NCBI GenBank assembly: GCA_020137815.1
Contig: CM035353.1
Coordinates: 7,595,298 to 7,659,297 of the forward strand
Source of the DNA: Hormiphora californensis
Lineage: Eukaryota; Ctenophora; Tentaculata; Cydippida; Pleurobrachiidae
Reading direction: 5' to 3'
Length of the DNA: 64,000 nucleotides
This document shows, in pieces, positions 35,247-47,040 of the stretch. Numbering within the stretch: the stretch's first letter is position 1; every line of letters begins with the position of its first letter. The notes beneath the pieces are model-generated. The model made no database searches. It was not told the origin of the DNA and saw only the letters and a program-made list of their open reading frames with translations. The translations under genes and the position numbers were made by a program.

Positions 35247-35575
35247 CAAACTGACGATGAGTCGACGGAGAAGCTTTTAGGAGGGGATCAGCTCACCCAG
35301 GCAAGGTTCCAGGCAGTGAAGGAGTTAAGAATGTTGGAAAAGGGAGGGATGTGCCGCATGGAAACGGCGTATGGAACCAGGCACGCCCTACTACAGGTAC
35401 ATAATGGTTTCTTTTCTTAACAACAGAGTTTGTTATGAACATTACAGTATAGTAACCTACTGTCACACAACTCCCTGCAGCGCATCCTTGAAGACTACCG
35501 GGGTGGCAAAACACTTGACAAGGCCACATTCAATGGTGTGTGCAGATGGGGAGAAAGGATGTCATCAAATTAAAA
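35247..35575 (+). pseudogene. Two-exon transposase-like fragment (LLGGDQLTQARFQAVK)
   Basis: Exon 1, about 35,247-35,396, reads QTDDESTEKLLGGDQLTQAR, FQAVKELRMLEKGGMCRMET, AYGTRHALLQ, then a donor GTACAT. Exon 2, from 35,480 after CCTGCAG, reads RILEDYRGGKTLDKATFNGV, CRW, then a stop at 35,571-35,573. GGDQLTxxR followed by a heavily charged helix resembles the GDQLTVER-type segment of DUF6589-like proteins, which occur in mobile elements. It ends 90 bp before the left end of the 10-kb TIR element and is not part of it. Confidence 0.4.
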
Positions 35576-36164
35576 GCCAATGATAACTTTGGTAAGTGTG
35601 AAAACATGGCAATCATCTATTTTAGGTAAGAAATATATTATATTTTTTCAGAAAGCCCTTTCCAATATACTGCCCTTTTAACGTAAAAGGCACTAAGTCA
35701 CTTTTTTCCATTTCGAGATATTCGCCTTTAAAGATTTTTGCTCTTACTCATTGTAAAACGCAGTAAGTCAGCAAAATTTCACACAGACGCGTAAAAGGCA
35801 GTAAGTCACACGAAAATTTTTTAGAGGGCTTGACTTACTGCGTTCTACCCCAAAACTGACTTGCTGCCTTTTACGACGATATGAGTGTACAAAAATAGCA
35901 TCTTTACACACGAACCCCTGACACACCAAGACCGAGGTCCCGATCAGAGGTTGATCAAATAATTTTGGAAAAAATAATTAAAATAATTAGAACAAAGTGG
36001 ATCAGAATTAAAACTAATTTACTGGAAACAACTTAACTTAACAAAATATGTACAATGTTTGTCAATCAGCCTTTAGTCTGTCTTTTAATTGACCGATAAT
36101 TGAGTATTGTCCCTGTAATTCACTGTCTTTCTGTCGGACGTATATGATCTTTTCAAATCTTATT

Positions 36165-36288
36165 TCTCTGAGAGAGAAAGAAAGAGGGAGAGAGTGTGAC
36201 AGAGGGGGAGAGAGATCAGAGAGATAGAGATCAGAGAGCGAAAGAGAGAAAGAAAGAGAGAGGGGGAAGTGATCAGAGAGATAGAGAT

Positions 36289-36331
<43 letters not shown>

Positions 36332-36533
36332 GGGGGGCCATCGGCCAAAGTTAGGGTACCGTTGCCTTTTTTATGGCTGCACCCTCCCCTATCTTTCCCT
36401 TCCTCCCAGTATCTCTCCATCTCGATTCGAGAGAGATCAACGACAGACTGTGGCAGACAGAAAAAGAGAGGGACATGACAGAGAGAGAGAGAGAGAGAGA
36501 TAGAGATAGCTGATAGAGAGAGAGAGAGAGAGA

Positions 36534-36582
<49 letters not shown>
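36165..36582. repeat. GA/CT microsatellite complex with fold-back symmetry
   Basis: GA-rich to about 36,290, CT-rich 36,293-36,328, then GA runs at 36,478-36,582. The opposite strands allow a long imperfect hairpin. Confidence 0.9.
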
Positions 36583-36583
<1 letters not shown>

Positions 36584-37099
36584 CATATGTTTACTGTTCA
36601 ACTTACCCCTATGTACATTGTTTTACCTACCTTTACTCCGGGCCCTCAGATCCAACAGGATCCGGGCTCGGGGGATTTAACCCTGTTCCCGCATGGGGGG
36701 ACCACATACAGCACTGTACTGAAATTCGCACCACCGTATGTGGTGCCTCTAACTTCAGTTCTCACTAGCACATTTTATTGGAAGAAGTTTCAAACGATCA
36801 CGGAAACAATTCGCATTTTTAAATATCAAATAATATCACACACCGTGCGTCTGAGGGCTTCACGCAGGAATCCCGCACTTAAGAAGCCCCTCTAGATGTA
36901 GCTAAGTTTTACAGGTAAATAAGTTAAAAATATATCGTTGTTGCTGCTAGACTAGATTAACAGTTAGAGAGGGGGGAGCCACGGGGAGAGGGGCGTCCCG
37001 CAGCAGTAGCAGCGGTGAGCAATTGGAACATTCATGAAGTGAGAAGGTGAAGGTGATGGAATAATTATAGAATATTGTCGATATCAATATCACTGCAAT

Positions 37100-37357
37100 C
37101 TATCTCTCGAGAGATTTAGTCTTCTCTTCGAGGGTAGACTTCTCAGCTTTCAGTGAGTTGTTCTCCTCCTTCAGATCAGTCAACTGGGAGGTAAACTTCT
37201 CCATCACAACCCGGAACATCATGGCGATCTGAGCAACATGGGTCGCTGGGGGCTTATCTGAATATGACTTCGCAAGTTTACTGGCAATCTCATCATTCTC
37301 GGCGTCAAGAATTTTCTTTAATAACTCGGGATCGGTTCCTCTTACTAGGCCAGGCAT
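37100..37357 (-). CDS. Small transposon-type protein, 85 aa, MPGLVRGTDPE family
   Basis: An ATG at 37,357 (minus) opens an uninterrupted 85-codon frame. The N-terminal block (MPGLVRGTDPELLKKILDAE, then LAKSYSDKPP) is conserved with 12,505-12,615 on the plus strand. The C-terminal half is a coiled coil (QLTDLKEENNSLKAEKSTLE, then EKTKSLER). The upstream DNA (37,358-37,450) also aligns with the upstream DNA of the 12.5-kb copy, including the TTTTGAGGACGCT-type segment. A small N-domain plus coiled coil could be an oligomerising accessory protein, but the function is unknown. It is either intact here or only the first exon of a longer gene. Confidence 0.5.
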   Translation of the reverse strand: MPGLVRGTDPELLKKILDAENDEIASKLAKSYSDKPPATHVAQIAMMFRVVMEKFTSQLTDLKEENNSLKAEKSTLEEKTKSLER

Positions 37358-38149
37358 GTTGAATTAGTTGGGGGACAAAATAGGGTGGTGAAGCGTCCTC
37401 AAAGGGGGGTGAGGGCAGGAGCTCAAAAAGTGTGACAAAATGTAGAGCAACAACGATATCATACAACACTTTCGGTGCAAACTCCAGTACGCACTGCCGT
37501 ATGTGGTGCCTCTTACTGATAAATATCGGTGGGACTATCAGTACACAATCTCACGTGAGCTTAGCTCAGAAAAGATCAGTACGGTGCTGTATGTGCTCTT
37601 CGTACTGAACTGAAAGGTCACGTGGGGGTCACGTGCGCGCACTAGCCAATGACAGACCTGCATCTCACAATACACACACACACCCACACCACAGCAACCA
37701 ATAAGAGGCGCACGCACTCTCACTACGACAGAAAGGGCCACACCTAGAACAAGCGCGAGATTATCCGACATATCGAGAAAATATGTGCTGCAATCGGGAA
37801 AGATAAGAGAGAGATAAGTGGAGATAAACATAACAAGAGAGAGAAAAGGAGGTAATGTGAAACCCAAACTAAAAAGGCCCACCTCAGGTGTCGTCGCGCG
37901 TTACATACATGGTTGGGTTGGGTTTTGATGGATTGGGATTGTCAGCAGTTAGTGAAATCGCGCGTACGCGCACTTTTCTTTGTTTGAAACAAAGAAGGAT
38001 CTGGTTGTTCCAAAATCCACGTCCCCGAAAATGAAAAACATTCATCTGTCATCACCGTTGTACTATTCATCATTTATTCATTGTTAATTAAACCGAAACA
38101 CTTGATATACGATATTGCTTGTGAAAAAGTAGTAAAATGTACAATCAAC
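37358..38149. other. Interior of the 10-kb element, no further gene
   Basis: 37,480-37,530 shares CACTGCCGTATGTGGTGCCT with 36,730-36,755 (ACCACCGTATGTGGTGCCTC). This short GCACCAC...GTGGTGC motif appears again degraded at 44,770-44,830. Otherwise nothing is readable. Confidence 0.5.
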
Positions 38150-41100
38150 AAATTTTAAAACTTCTCCTCCCCCAAACATTTTCCCCTTTTCCTCGGGCCC
38201 CCTTTCCCTCTTCTGGCCCCCCCATTTTCTTTTTAAAAATTTTAACTCCATAAAATTTTTCCCCTTCTCTTCAAAATTTGAGGGGTCCCCCCTTTCCCAA
38301 CCCCTTTCTTCCCCCCCCTTTCCCTCCTTTGGGTCCTCTTCTGTCTCTCTTTACTACCCCTTCCACAACCCGGGGCTTGCCCCAAAAAGGACCCTTCTCC
38401 TTTATTTTTCTCTTCTTTTCCCTTTTCCTTTTTCACTTCCCCTCCCCCTTCCCCCCCCTTTTTCATCTCCCCCTTCCCGGAAAACCAACCCCCCAGGGGG
38501 GTTTCCCCCTCCGGGAGGGGGGAAAAAAAAAAGGGGGGTTCCGGGGGGCCCCCTCTCCTAATTTTACAGGGAAAGGGTCCCACCCTAGCCCCCAAGCGGG
38601 GGAGATTTCCCTTCCCCTTTTCTAGCCACCCGGGTGGGGGGGGTGAAAAATTAAGGGGGAAAATAAAGGGGTAAGGGGAAACAAAAAAGGGAAGGCGGGG
38701 GGACCCCGGGGGGGAAGGAAAAAAGGAATTTGGGGGGGAAAGGGGGCCCCCAAACTAAAAAAGAAAGGGAAAGGAAAAAACCTCGGTGCGCCGCGGGGAA
38801 AATTTGGGGTTGGGTTTGAGGGTTTGGGATTTCACAGAGTGGGGAGGCCACTTTTTTTTTTGGGCAACAAAAAGGGCCGGTTTTAAAAAACCCCCCCCAA
38901 AAATAAAAACTTTCACGTCTACCGTTTTTAAATATTTTCTTTGGGAATTAACCAAACCAACTTGTTAAGGTTTATTGGCCATGGAAAAGGTTTAAAATGT
39001 ACCTTCAAAAACCGGGGCACTCTAAAAAAACTTACCCAAAAAAACCAAAAAACACCCCCTTCTTTTCCTCTCCCCTCCTCTTCCTTCTAACCTTTCCTCT
39101 CCCCCTTCCCATCCCCCCGGGGGCTTCCCCTGGGGTACGCCTCTCCCCCAGGGGGGCCATCCCTTCCTCTCACCGCCCTTCCCAAACCCCCAATCCCAAA
39201 AGTCTCCTAGCCCTCTCTATTAGTTTTTTCTTTCCTCGCACACAATAAGGGATTTTGACCCGGGCCCGGGAGACAGAAAGGGGGAGAAAAGTGGAAAACC
39301 CCTCCATTCTTTTTGGCTTTCTTTGATAACCTGAAAAAAGTTTTTTCCCTTTAAAAATTCGGGGGTTGAAACCCCTATAAAATACAGGGCAAAGGTTTGG
39401 GGTTAAAAAAACGGTTGGTAAGAAAAAAGGGAGGGGGACCCGGGGGAAAACCCCCCCCACCCCCTCACCCCCCAACCCCCCCCCAAACCCTCCCCCCCTC
39501 TTGGTGTCTCTAATGATGATCGAGGGGGTGATTCTGGGGGAGTGGGGACAGTTTCCTGCGGGGAAGGGGATTTAAGTGATGGGGGGTTCAAAATCCAACC
39601 AAAAGGAAAGAGCGGGTTCCAAAACCCCCCCAAGGGAGAGGGGGGGGGGTTTTAACCACAAAAATTTGGGCCCCATTGCAACCTAAAACCACCCCCCCCC
39701 CTGGCGTGCCCCAAATTTCCCCCCGGTTTTCCCTTAATTATACAAAAACATCCCCCTGGCGGCAACAAAAACGGGTCCCCAGGTTTTCTAAATTAAAACA
39801 ACACATCCCCCTGGTTTGCTAAAAAACTTCCCCCGGTCTGCAAAATTTAAATACACACCCCCCCGGGGGCTTTACAAAACCCCCGGGCTGCTATCTTAAA
39901 TACAACAACCCCCCGGGGCTGCAACAAAACTTTCCCCGGGTTCTGCTAAAAACTATACACACATCCCCCGGGCTGGCTACAAAACGTCCATAGGCTGCTA
40001 AATTATACCAAAACCCCCCCCTGGCTGCTCCCAAAACTCCCCAGGCCCCCTTCTTAACTATCCCACACCCCCCCCCGGGGCCCTGCTAAAAAAACGCCCC
40101 CGGGTCTCCCTATAACTATACCCACACCCCCCTTTGGCTTTCAAAAAAAACGTCCCCGGGCCCTTTCTATAATTAACACCCCTCCCCGGCTTTCAAAAAA
40201 AGGGCCCCCAGGTCTGCTATAATTATACACCCTCCCCCGGGCTCCCTACAAAACGCCCCAGGTCTGGTTAATTATACAACATCCCCCGGGCTGCTAAAAA
40301 AACCACCCCGGCCCTGCATAATTATACACACACCCCCCGGGCTGCTAAAAAAACGCCCCCGGGGCGGGCCTAAACTAACACACACCCCCCGGGGCCCTGT
40401 TTACAAAACGTCCATAGGTCTGCTTAATTAAAAACACCCCACCCCCCGGGTTTCAAACAAAAACGCCCCGGCGGGCTATAACTATACCACAACCCCCCGG
40501 GCTGTTTACAAAACCCCCCCCAGGCCCTCTATAAAAATACACACCCCCCCCGGGTTTTTCCTAAAAAAACCCCCCCATTTTTTCTAAAATTATAAAACAC
40601 TTTCCCCCCCCCGGGCTGCTAAAAACCCTTCCCCATTTCCTTAAACTAACCACATCCCCCGGGCTGCCCCAAAAACGTCCCCAGGGCTGCTTAAACTATC
40701 CCCCGGGTTCCCCCTTTTTTTGTTTAAAAAACGTCCCCAGGTCGGGCATAATTATCCCCAAAATTCCCCCGGCTGCTAAAAAAACTTCCCCAGGCCTGCT
40801 AAAATTATACACCCCTCCCCCCAGTTTCTAAAAAACGTCCCCAGGTCTGCTAAATTTATAACACACACCCCCCGGGGGCTGCTAAAAAACGTCCCCGGGT
40901 CTGCTAAAACTATACCACCCCCCCCGGGGGCTGCACAAACGCCCCCGGGTTTCTGCAAATAATTAAAATCCCAAAACATCCCCCTGGCGGGCTACAAAAC
41001 GCCCCCAGGTCGGCTATAACATACACAAAAATCCCCCGGGCTGTTTACAAAACGTCCCCAGGTTTTGCTATAACATACACCATCCCCCCAGGCTCTACAA

Positions 41101-44100
41101 AATCCCCAGGTCTTCTATAATTATACACCACCCCCCGGGGCTGCAACAAAACGTCCCCCAGTCTGCAAAAATTTATACAAACATTCCCGGGCCGTGTTAA
41201 TTTGGGCAATTGATTGTCTTCATCGTCTTAAATTTTTGGGGCCTTTTGGGGTCTGTTTCATATACCTTTCCCCCTTTTCGAGGCCTTTTTTATCAATAAG
41301 GCATTGAATTTTTCCCCTTTTAAATTTTTGGCCCATCATTATATTTTTTTCCCAAAATTTTGGGGTAAAAAACCTGAAAAGTGCCCGTGTGGAAAATAGA
41401 GACGGATGGGGAACTATGTAATACTATTTAATACTATGAAATACTAGTATTTTAAAACAGGGAAAAAACCCCCTTTATAGAAAAAAAAAAACCCCCGTCA
41501 AATTATTGAAACTAAAAAAAAGTGTTCTTTGATGTCCTGTGTTGACTGTATAATGGCTGGAATGATTATTTTGCAGCAACTTAAACTCACCGTTAAATTA
41601 AAAAACGCTTAATGATCCGAAATTCCTAAAGGGGGATGAGGGGGTTTAGTCTCTGCCCCCATACACCTGGGGAATAGGGGGGGAAACTCTGTACTGATAC
41701 AAAAACCGGGGGGGGATGGGGGTTTGATCTCTGACTGATCAAACCCGGGGAATGATGGGGGGTTTGAAACTCTGCACATTTCTCCCCCTGTCCCCTATCG
41801 AACTCTGTCCTTTCCCTCCACCCTGTCCCCATCTCACCCCTGTCTCTACTCCCCCTTTTCTCTAAACTCATTCTTTCTCCATCTCACCCCTTCTTGGGCT
41901 CCATCTCACTCTTTTCTCCAATCTCCATTTTACTTCCCTTTTCCCATTCAAATTTTCCAAAAACCCCTTTTAATTCCCCCTTAACTTTTCCTTTTTTCCC
42001 CCTTAATCCCCCTTTTTTTCCCTTTTCACTCTTTTTCCCTCTCTTCCTTTTCTCTCTCTCTCCTCTCCCCTTTTCCCCTCTCTCTCTCTCTCCGGGTCTC
42101 TCTCCTTTCTCCCCTCCCCCCTTCCCTCCCCTCTCTCTTCTCTCGTCTCGCTCTCCCCCTCTCCCCCCCTGCCCTTTCCCCCCTTCCCCCCCAGTTACCC
42201 CCAGGGGTTTCCCCCCTTTACCCCCCCCATTACCCAACCCCCCAAAAATTTCCCAAACCAAATTTCAATGACGCCACTTTAATAAAGCGTTTTTACCGGG
42301 TTTCCCCTTTAAAAATTTCAGAGAGTGGCAACAAATTTTGACCCAAAAGGGAAAACAAAAGGGGTTTAAAGGGGAAAGACAAAGGGAATGACAGAGACAA
42401 AAAACCAAAATATTTTTTAAAAAGAGGAAATTTGAGAGGGGAAATGGGAGGAGGAAATTTACCAGATAAATTTTAGTGCCGTTAAATGGGTTCCCGTTGG
42501 GTTTTTTGGGCCTTTTGGTTTTGCGGTTTGGGTTTGGTTTGTCCTGGGTTTCCCCCTGGCCCGCCCCCCTTGGAAGGCGCCCTTTCCCCCGGGCCCCGCG
42601 CCGGGGCCCCGGGGTCGCGCGTCGCGGCTCGCGCGCGCGTCGCGCGACAGCGCGAGCCGCGGCGGCGGGGGCGGCGAGGGGGCCGGCCCCACCCAGGCGC
42701 CCCCCGGGGAGGGCCCCCCGGGGCCGCGCGCCCGCGCTCCCCGCCCCAGGGAAGCGCCGGGGGGGGGTTTCCCCTTACCAGGTCTGTGAATCCCCTCAAT
42801 AAAGACTGCCCGGGGAAACTGATGAGAACTGCTGTGAAAGGTTTCCCCCACCGAGTGTTTAGCTCATAGTAGTTTCCCTTTGCCCAGGGAATTTGGGTTC
42901 CCCCCGGGAAAGGAATCTGAGAGAGTAAATTTGTTATTAATCATTTGATAAAATATTGAAAGGGGGTCCCGGGTTGAGGGGGTTTTTAAAAGGGGGGTTA
43001 TAATGGGGGCTGTTTGGGGGGGTTAAAGGGGTACAGAGGGGGGTTTGAAGGAACTGAGGGAAAAGGACTCCGGGGTGGGGTTTGGGAAGGGTTTCCCATG
43101 TTGCTTTTGTAAGATCCAAGGTGGTAAAACTAGTTTTTGGGTTCGCAGAAAGGGGGGAGAGAGAGAGGGGAGAAAAGAGAGAAAAGAGAGAGAAAGGAGA
43201 GAGGAGAGAGAGGAAGAGAAGAGATAGAAAAAAAAGGGGAAATAAGAGATAGGAAAAAAGAGAGGAAGAGAGAGATTTAGAGGAAAAAAGAGGAGAGGAT
43301 AGAGAGAAAGTGAAGGGAAAAGAAGAAAAAAAGAATAAAAGATTGGGGAAAAGAGGGGATTTGAAGATAGAAAGAGAGAGATAAAATCGGGCCCAGAAGA
43401 AAAATAGAGGAAGGGTATAACGATGAGGAAAGGGTAGATTTGGGCCCCCCCCCCCTTTTTCCTTGTTTTATTTTCTTTTGGGGGTTTTTTTTGTCCTTTT
43501 AATTTAAGAAAAAAAAAATATATAGATATACCCAAAGGGGGGGTATAAAAGTTATTAACCCCTGATTTTAGAAATATATAGTTTATCCCCCAATTTTATT
43601 TTAAAAACATATTTCTAGAATGAAGAAACTAAAGATAATAAACTATAAATAAAATATTTTATTAAAATATAAAAAATCTTTTATATATTTATATAAAAAA
43701 ATATATTAATAGAAATATAGAAAAATTAAATATTTAAATATATATAAATAATAATAAAATTTTTAAAAAATAAATATTATATAAAAATATCTAGGATATA
43801 TATTTTCATAAGATTTTTAAAAATATAAATTTTTAATTTCTATATATAAAAAAAATTGTTTTCCAATTTTAAAAACAAATTTTTACAAACTATATGGGCC
43901 CCCTTTTAAAATTGTTTTTTTTATTTTTTCCCCCCCCTACCCATCTTGATTATTTTATTCACTTGCTCGTCTCCCTTGACTGGTCCCGAACGGAAACCCC
44001 CCCCGTTAAATTTATCTTTTTGGGAAAAATTTTCCCCCGGTTTTAGGTTTCGATAAACTGAAGAGAAGGGTGTTTCTAAACGCTAAAGAATTCGGTTTTT

Positions 44101-45100
44101 TAAAATTTAAACCGAAACATCCTCCCAAAACCCCTTTAAATTATTAGGTTCGCTTTTTTCTTTTTAAAAACTTCACAAACCTTTTTTCTTTTAAAAAATT
44201 TTTAAATTTTGGGTTTTTTCCCTTTTTGGGTTTTTATAGACAAAACCCTTTTAAAACACGTTTTTTTGCTTTGCCCCCGTGCTGGGGGAAAGAGTCCTTA
44301 TTTTGTCATTTCCTTTCCTTTTTCAAAAGTTTTTTTTCGGGGTAAAAGCTGTTGGGGTCCAGAGTCAAAAAACCCCCTTTTGTCCCTCTTTTGTCGCACT
44401 GTTTGGGTATTTTTACCCTTGAACCAAAAGCTTTTTTAAAACCCCAAAAAGGGTCAAAGCAAGATAATTTCAAAAGAAGGTTCAAATTTTTAGCAAAAAA
44501 ATGCAGCCCAAAAAGACTTCCATTTAAGACTGAAAAATTACAAAAAGAAAATTTGGAAAAAAACGGAAAAAGAAAATTTTAAAGTTTGAAAATTTTTTAA
44601 AAAAACGCGCGCCCCCAAAAAAACTTTAGGGGATTGTTTTTCGGGGTCGCCGCACGGGTTTTTTTGTTTGGTTTTCATTTAGAGAGAGTCCGGTATTTGA
44701 GGGGGAAGTTTTTCACAAAAAAATTAAAAGGTTTTTTTAGTTGTTTTGAAGGTTTTTTATTTTGTTTGTTCAGAAAAGAGGCACCACTACACTCACGTAC
44801 AGCTGAAGTTTCCAAACCGCAGTATGTGGTGCGACGTTTGGGATTTTCCCCGTGCGATGGGTCCCCCAGGGGACCTTCGGCCCCATGTGGGAGTGGCTGT
44901 AGTGGCCCCCAAAGGGGAGAAGAAGAGAAAAAGGGGAAAAAGGAAAAATAGAAGAGAAGAGAGAGAGAGAAGGGGGGGAAATTTTTTTTTTTTTTTTTTT
45001 CCCCCCCCCCCCCCCAAAAAAAACCCCCAAAAAAAATTTTTTTTTTTTTTTTTTTTCCCCCCCGGGGGGGGAAAATAAAAAGAGGGTCTTCCTTCTCTCT
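38150..45100. other. Low-quality assembly segment, homopolymer-expanded
   Basis: From about 38,150 the text becomes dominated by expanded runs of C, G, A and T (for example 44,978-45,000 all T, 45,001-45,015 all C), and words such as CCCCCC/GGGGGG replace normal sequence. This is what unpolished long-read consensus looks like. Frames called here are artefacts. Recognisable items: a minisatellite at 39,680-41,200, a GC-rich block at 42,590-42,760, a GA-rich tract at 43,140-43,400 and an AT-rich tract at 43,540-43,920. Confidence 0.85.
39680..41200. repeat. Corrupted minisatellite, unit about 53 bp, about 28 copies
   Basis: A recurring unit of the form CCCCCGGGCTGCTA(C)AAAA, CGTCCCCAGGTCTGCTATAA, TTATACACACAT runs throughout. 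Lengths vary because of homopolymer errors. Copy number is only approximate. Confidence 0.8.
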
Positions 45101-45770
45101 GATCACTTCCCCCTCTTTCCCTCTCTCCCTTTTTCTTTCTCTCTGAAAAAAAGATTTGAAAAGTCATAACCGTCCGACAGAAACAGTGAATAAGGGGACA
45201 AAAAGTGGTGGGTGATTGTAAGGAACTAGACACGGAGAGACATTGACAATGCTCAATTATCGGTCAATTAAAAGACAGACTAAAGGCTGATTGACAAACA
45301 TTGTACATATTTTGTTAAGTTAAGTTGTTTCCAATAAATTAGTTTAAATTCTGATCCACTTTGTTCTAATTATTTTAATTATTTTTTCCAAAATTATTTG
45401 ATCAACCTTTGATCGGGACCTCGGTCTTGGTGTGTCAGGGGTTCGTGTGTAAAGATGCTATTTTTGTACACCCATATCGTCGTAAAAGGCAGCAAGTCAG
45501 TTTTGGGGTAGAACGCAGTAAGTCAAGCCCTCTAAAAAATTTTCGTTTGACTTACTGCCTTTTACGCGTCTGTGTGAAATTTTGCTGACTTACTGCGTTT
45601 TACGAAACAACTAGCAAAAAAGCTTGTTATGCTTGTAGCTCGTTCAGTTTTCAAGATCTGAGTATGAGACTCAGCTTATCTGAAAGAGCTTCAAATTCTG
45701 AAGAAGAAGGTACCAATATCTCAATTTTCGTAAAAATTGACTTAGTGCCTTCTACAATAAAACGGCAGTA

Positions 45771-46456
45771 TACGCAATGACGATGGAGCTAATATCGACC
45801 TTACCAGGATTATTTACCCAGATCCAGAGATGGGTGGTATGTGAGTGCCACTCATCAGTTTTTAGGAGCTATCTTCTGGGCAATATTAAAACTGTGCGAG
45901 TTTATCATGCATTGACATTTAGCTCGGTTATTTCATGGCGTGTGATACAGCAGTTTTATTTAGTTCCATGGCGCTAAACTTAAAGTGTAAGCGATGCGAC
46001 ATGCCCTTACCCCTTCTCGAGGGATAGAGAATTGAAAAGACACCAAACATTCATTCATCAGATGAAGGATTAGTACAATCAGTACAAACAACAAAGTGGA
46101 AAGATTTGCAACTCTCACGGAGAAGCATCTTCTGTAACACCAAAACTCTAATTTTTCACTACGAATAAAGATACAGTTTTGCTGAACGAAAAACATATTT
46201 ACTACCATCAGATACAGACTCAGTTGCATGTACACTAAACTAAAAATTGTAAACTCAGGACTCCTGAAAGGCTCCGGGCTATTTGAACTAATGAACCAGC
46301 TGAAAATGAGCTAATCCGGAGCAGGAAACATTCTATCCAATGTGATACGAATTACATCAGCCTCACATCTATAAGTAAAAGTGATCCTTGCTTGTGGTAC
46401 TGATAGAGATGAAACAGGATTCTGGAAACAAGACCAATCCCAAGAGAAGTTCCCGT
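45771..46456. other. No gene supported
   Basis: Only short frames without motifs after the right end of the TIR element. Confidence 0.5.
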
Positions 46457-47040
46457 GTCTATATACAGGACACGTAATATGTAACATAATAACGGTAAAT
46501 AATAGTAAAACTATTTATTGAGAATATTGTGTAGCTACAACCATTCACATCAACACCTCACTTCTCCACCCGTCCACCACATATCTCACATAACTCCATC
46601 ACCGCCTTCACCAATGGAATTCATCCAGTTGAACTGTAACAGGAGAACAGAGGCTTTAATTGGCTTTAACCTAGACCAAGACACCTTCTACCTTCTCCAA
46701 GAACCATTAACCACAACTAATGGGATTAAGGTCACCCTACATCAAGCAGCGATATTTCAAGACCAGAATCTATCCCGGAGAGTAAGGTCCTGTATTGCGC
46801 TGTAGAGAAGCAACTCCATTACCAAAAATGCCTCCTTGATGTCCACCTTTACTAACGAGGACATGACAACGATTAGATACAAGAAGGTTATCTTATAAAT
46901 CGTTGTATATGCCTTTATATATTTAATCACTACACTACTAGAGCATTGTTGAAGGTCCCGTGTATATATAATATATATACAGGACACGTAATAATAACAT
47001 AATAACGGTACATAATAATAGAAAGATAATTATTTGAGAC
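46457..47040 (+). mobile_element. LINE endonuclease 5' fragment between two direct repeats
   Basis: An ATG at 46,615 begins MEFIQLNCNRRTEALIGFNL, then FYLLQEPLTTTNGIKV, stopping at 46,805. This matches the start of LINE AP-endonucleases (xxxQxNxxxxxxA ... LLLQEP). The region is bracketed by direct repeats around TATACAGGACACGTAATA and CATAATAACGGTA (46,462-46,520 and 46,975-47,030). They could be repeated 5'UTR monomers of a LINE or two nested insertions. Confidence 0.5.

Larger units (their letters stand above)
35668..45770. mobile_element. 10.1-kb element bounded by about 500-bp mirror-image terminal repeats
   Basis: 35,668-36,150 is repeated inverted at about 45,150-45,770. The terminus is TACTGCCNTTTTA on both sides, flanked by TA. 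Each arm carries five copies of an 18-bp motif, (G)TAAAAGGCAGTAAGTCA and variants, three inward and two outward. Left: 35,683, 35,753, 35,791, 35,831(-), 35,857(-). Right: 45,482, 45,508, 45,548(-), 45,586(-), 45,738(-). The long unique part of the arm (AATTATTTTTTCCAAAATTA, ACCTCGGTCTTGGTGTGTCA) is nearly identical in both. Inside lie GA/CT microsatellites, a small minus-strand ORF (37,100-37,357), a minisatellite and low-quality sequence. No transposase is readable. It could be a large non-autonomous DNA transposon, or a palindromic duplication flanking other DNA. Confidence 0.7.

Noticed and set aside
36160-36768. Frames with SLSLSL and RERERE stretches
   Set aside because: GA/CT microsatellite translations.
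38242-45233. Many frames of 60-170 codons on both strands
   Set aside because: They fall in homopolymer-expanded low-quality sequence and show no domain.
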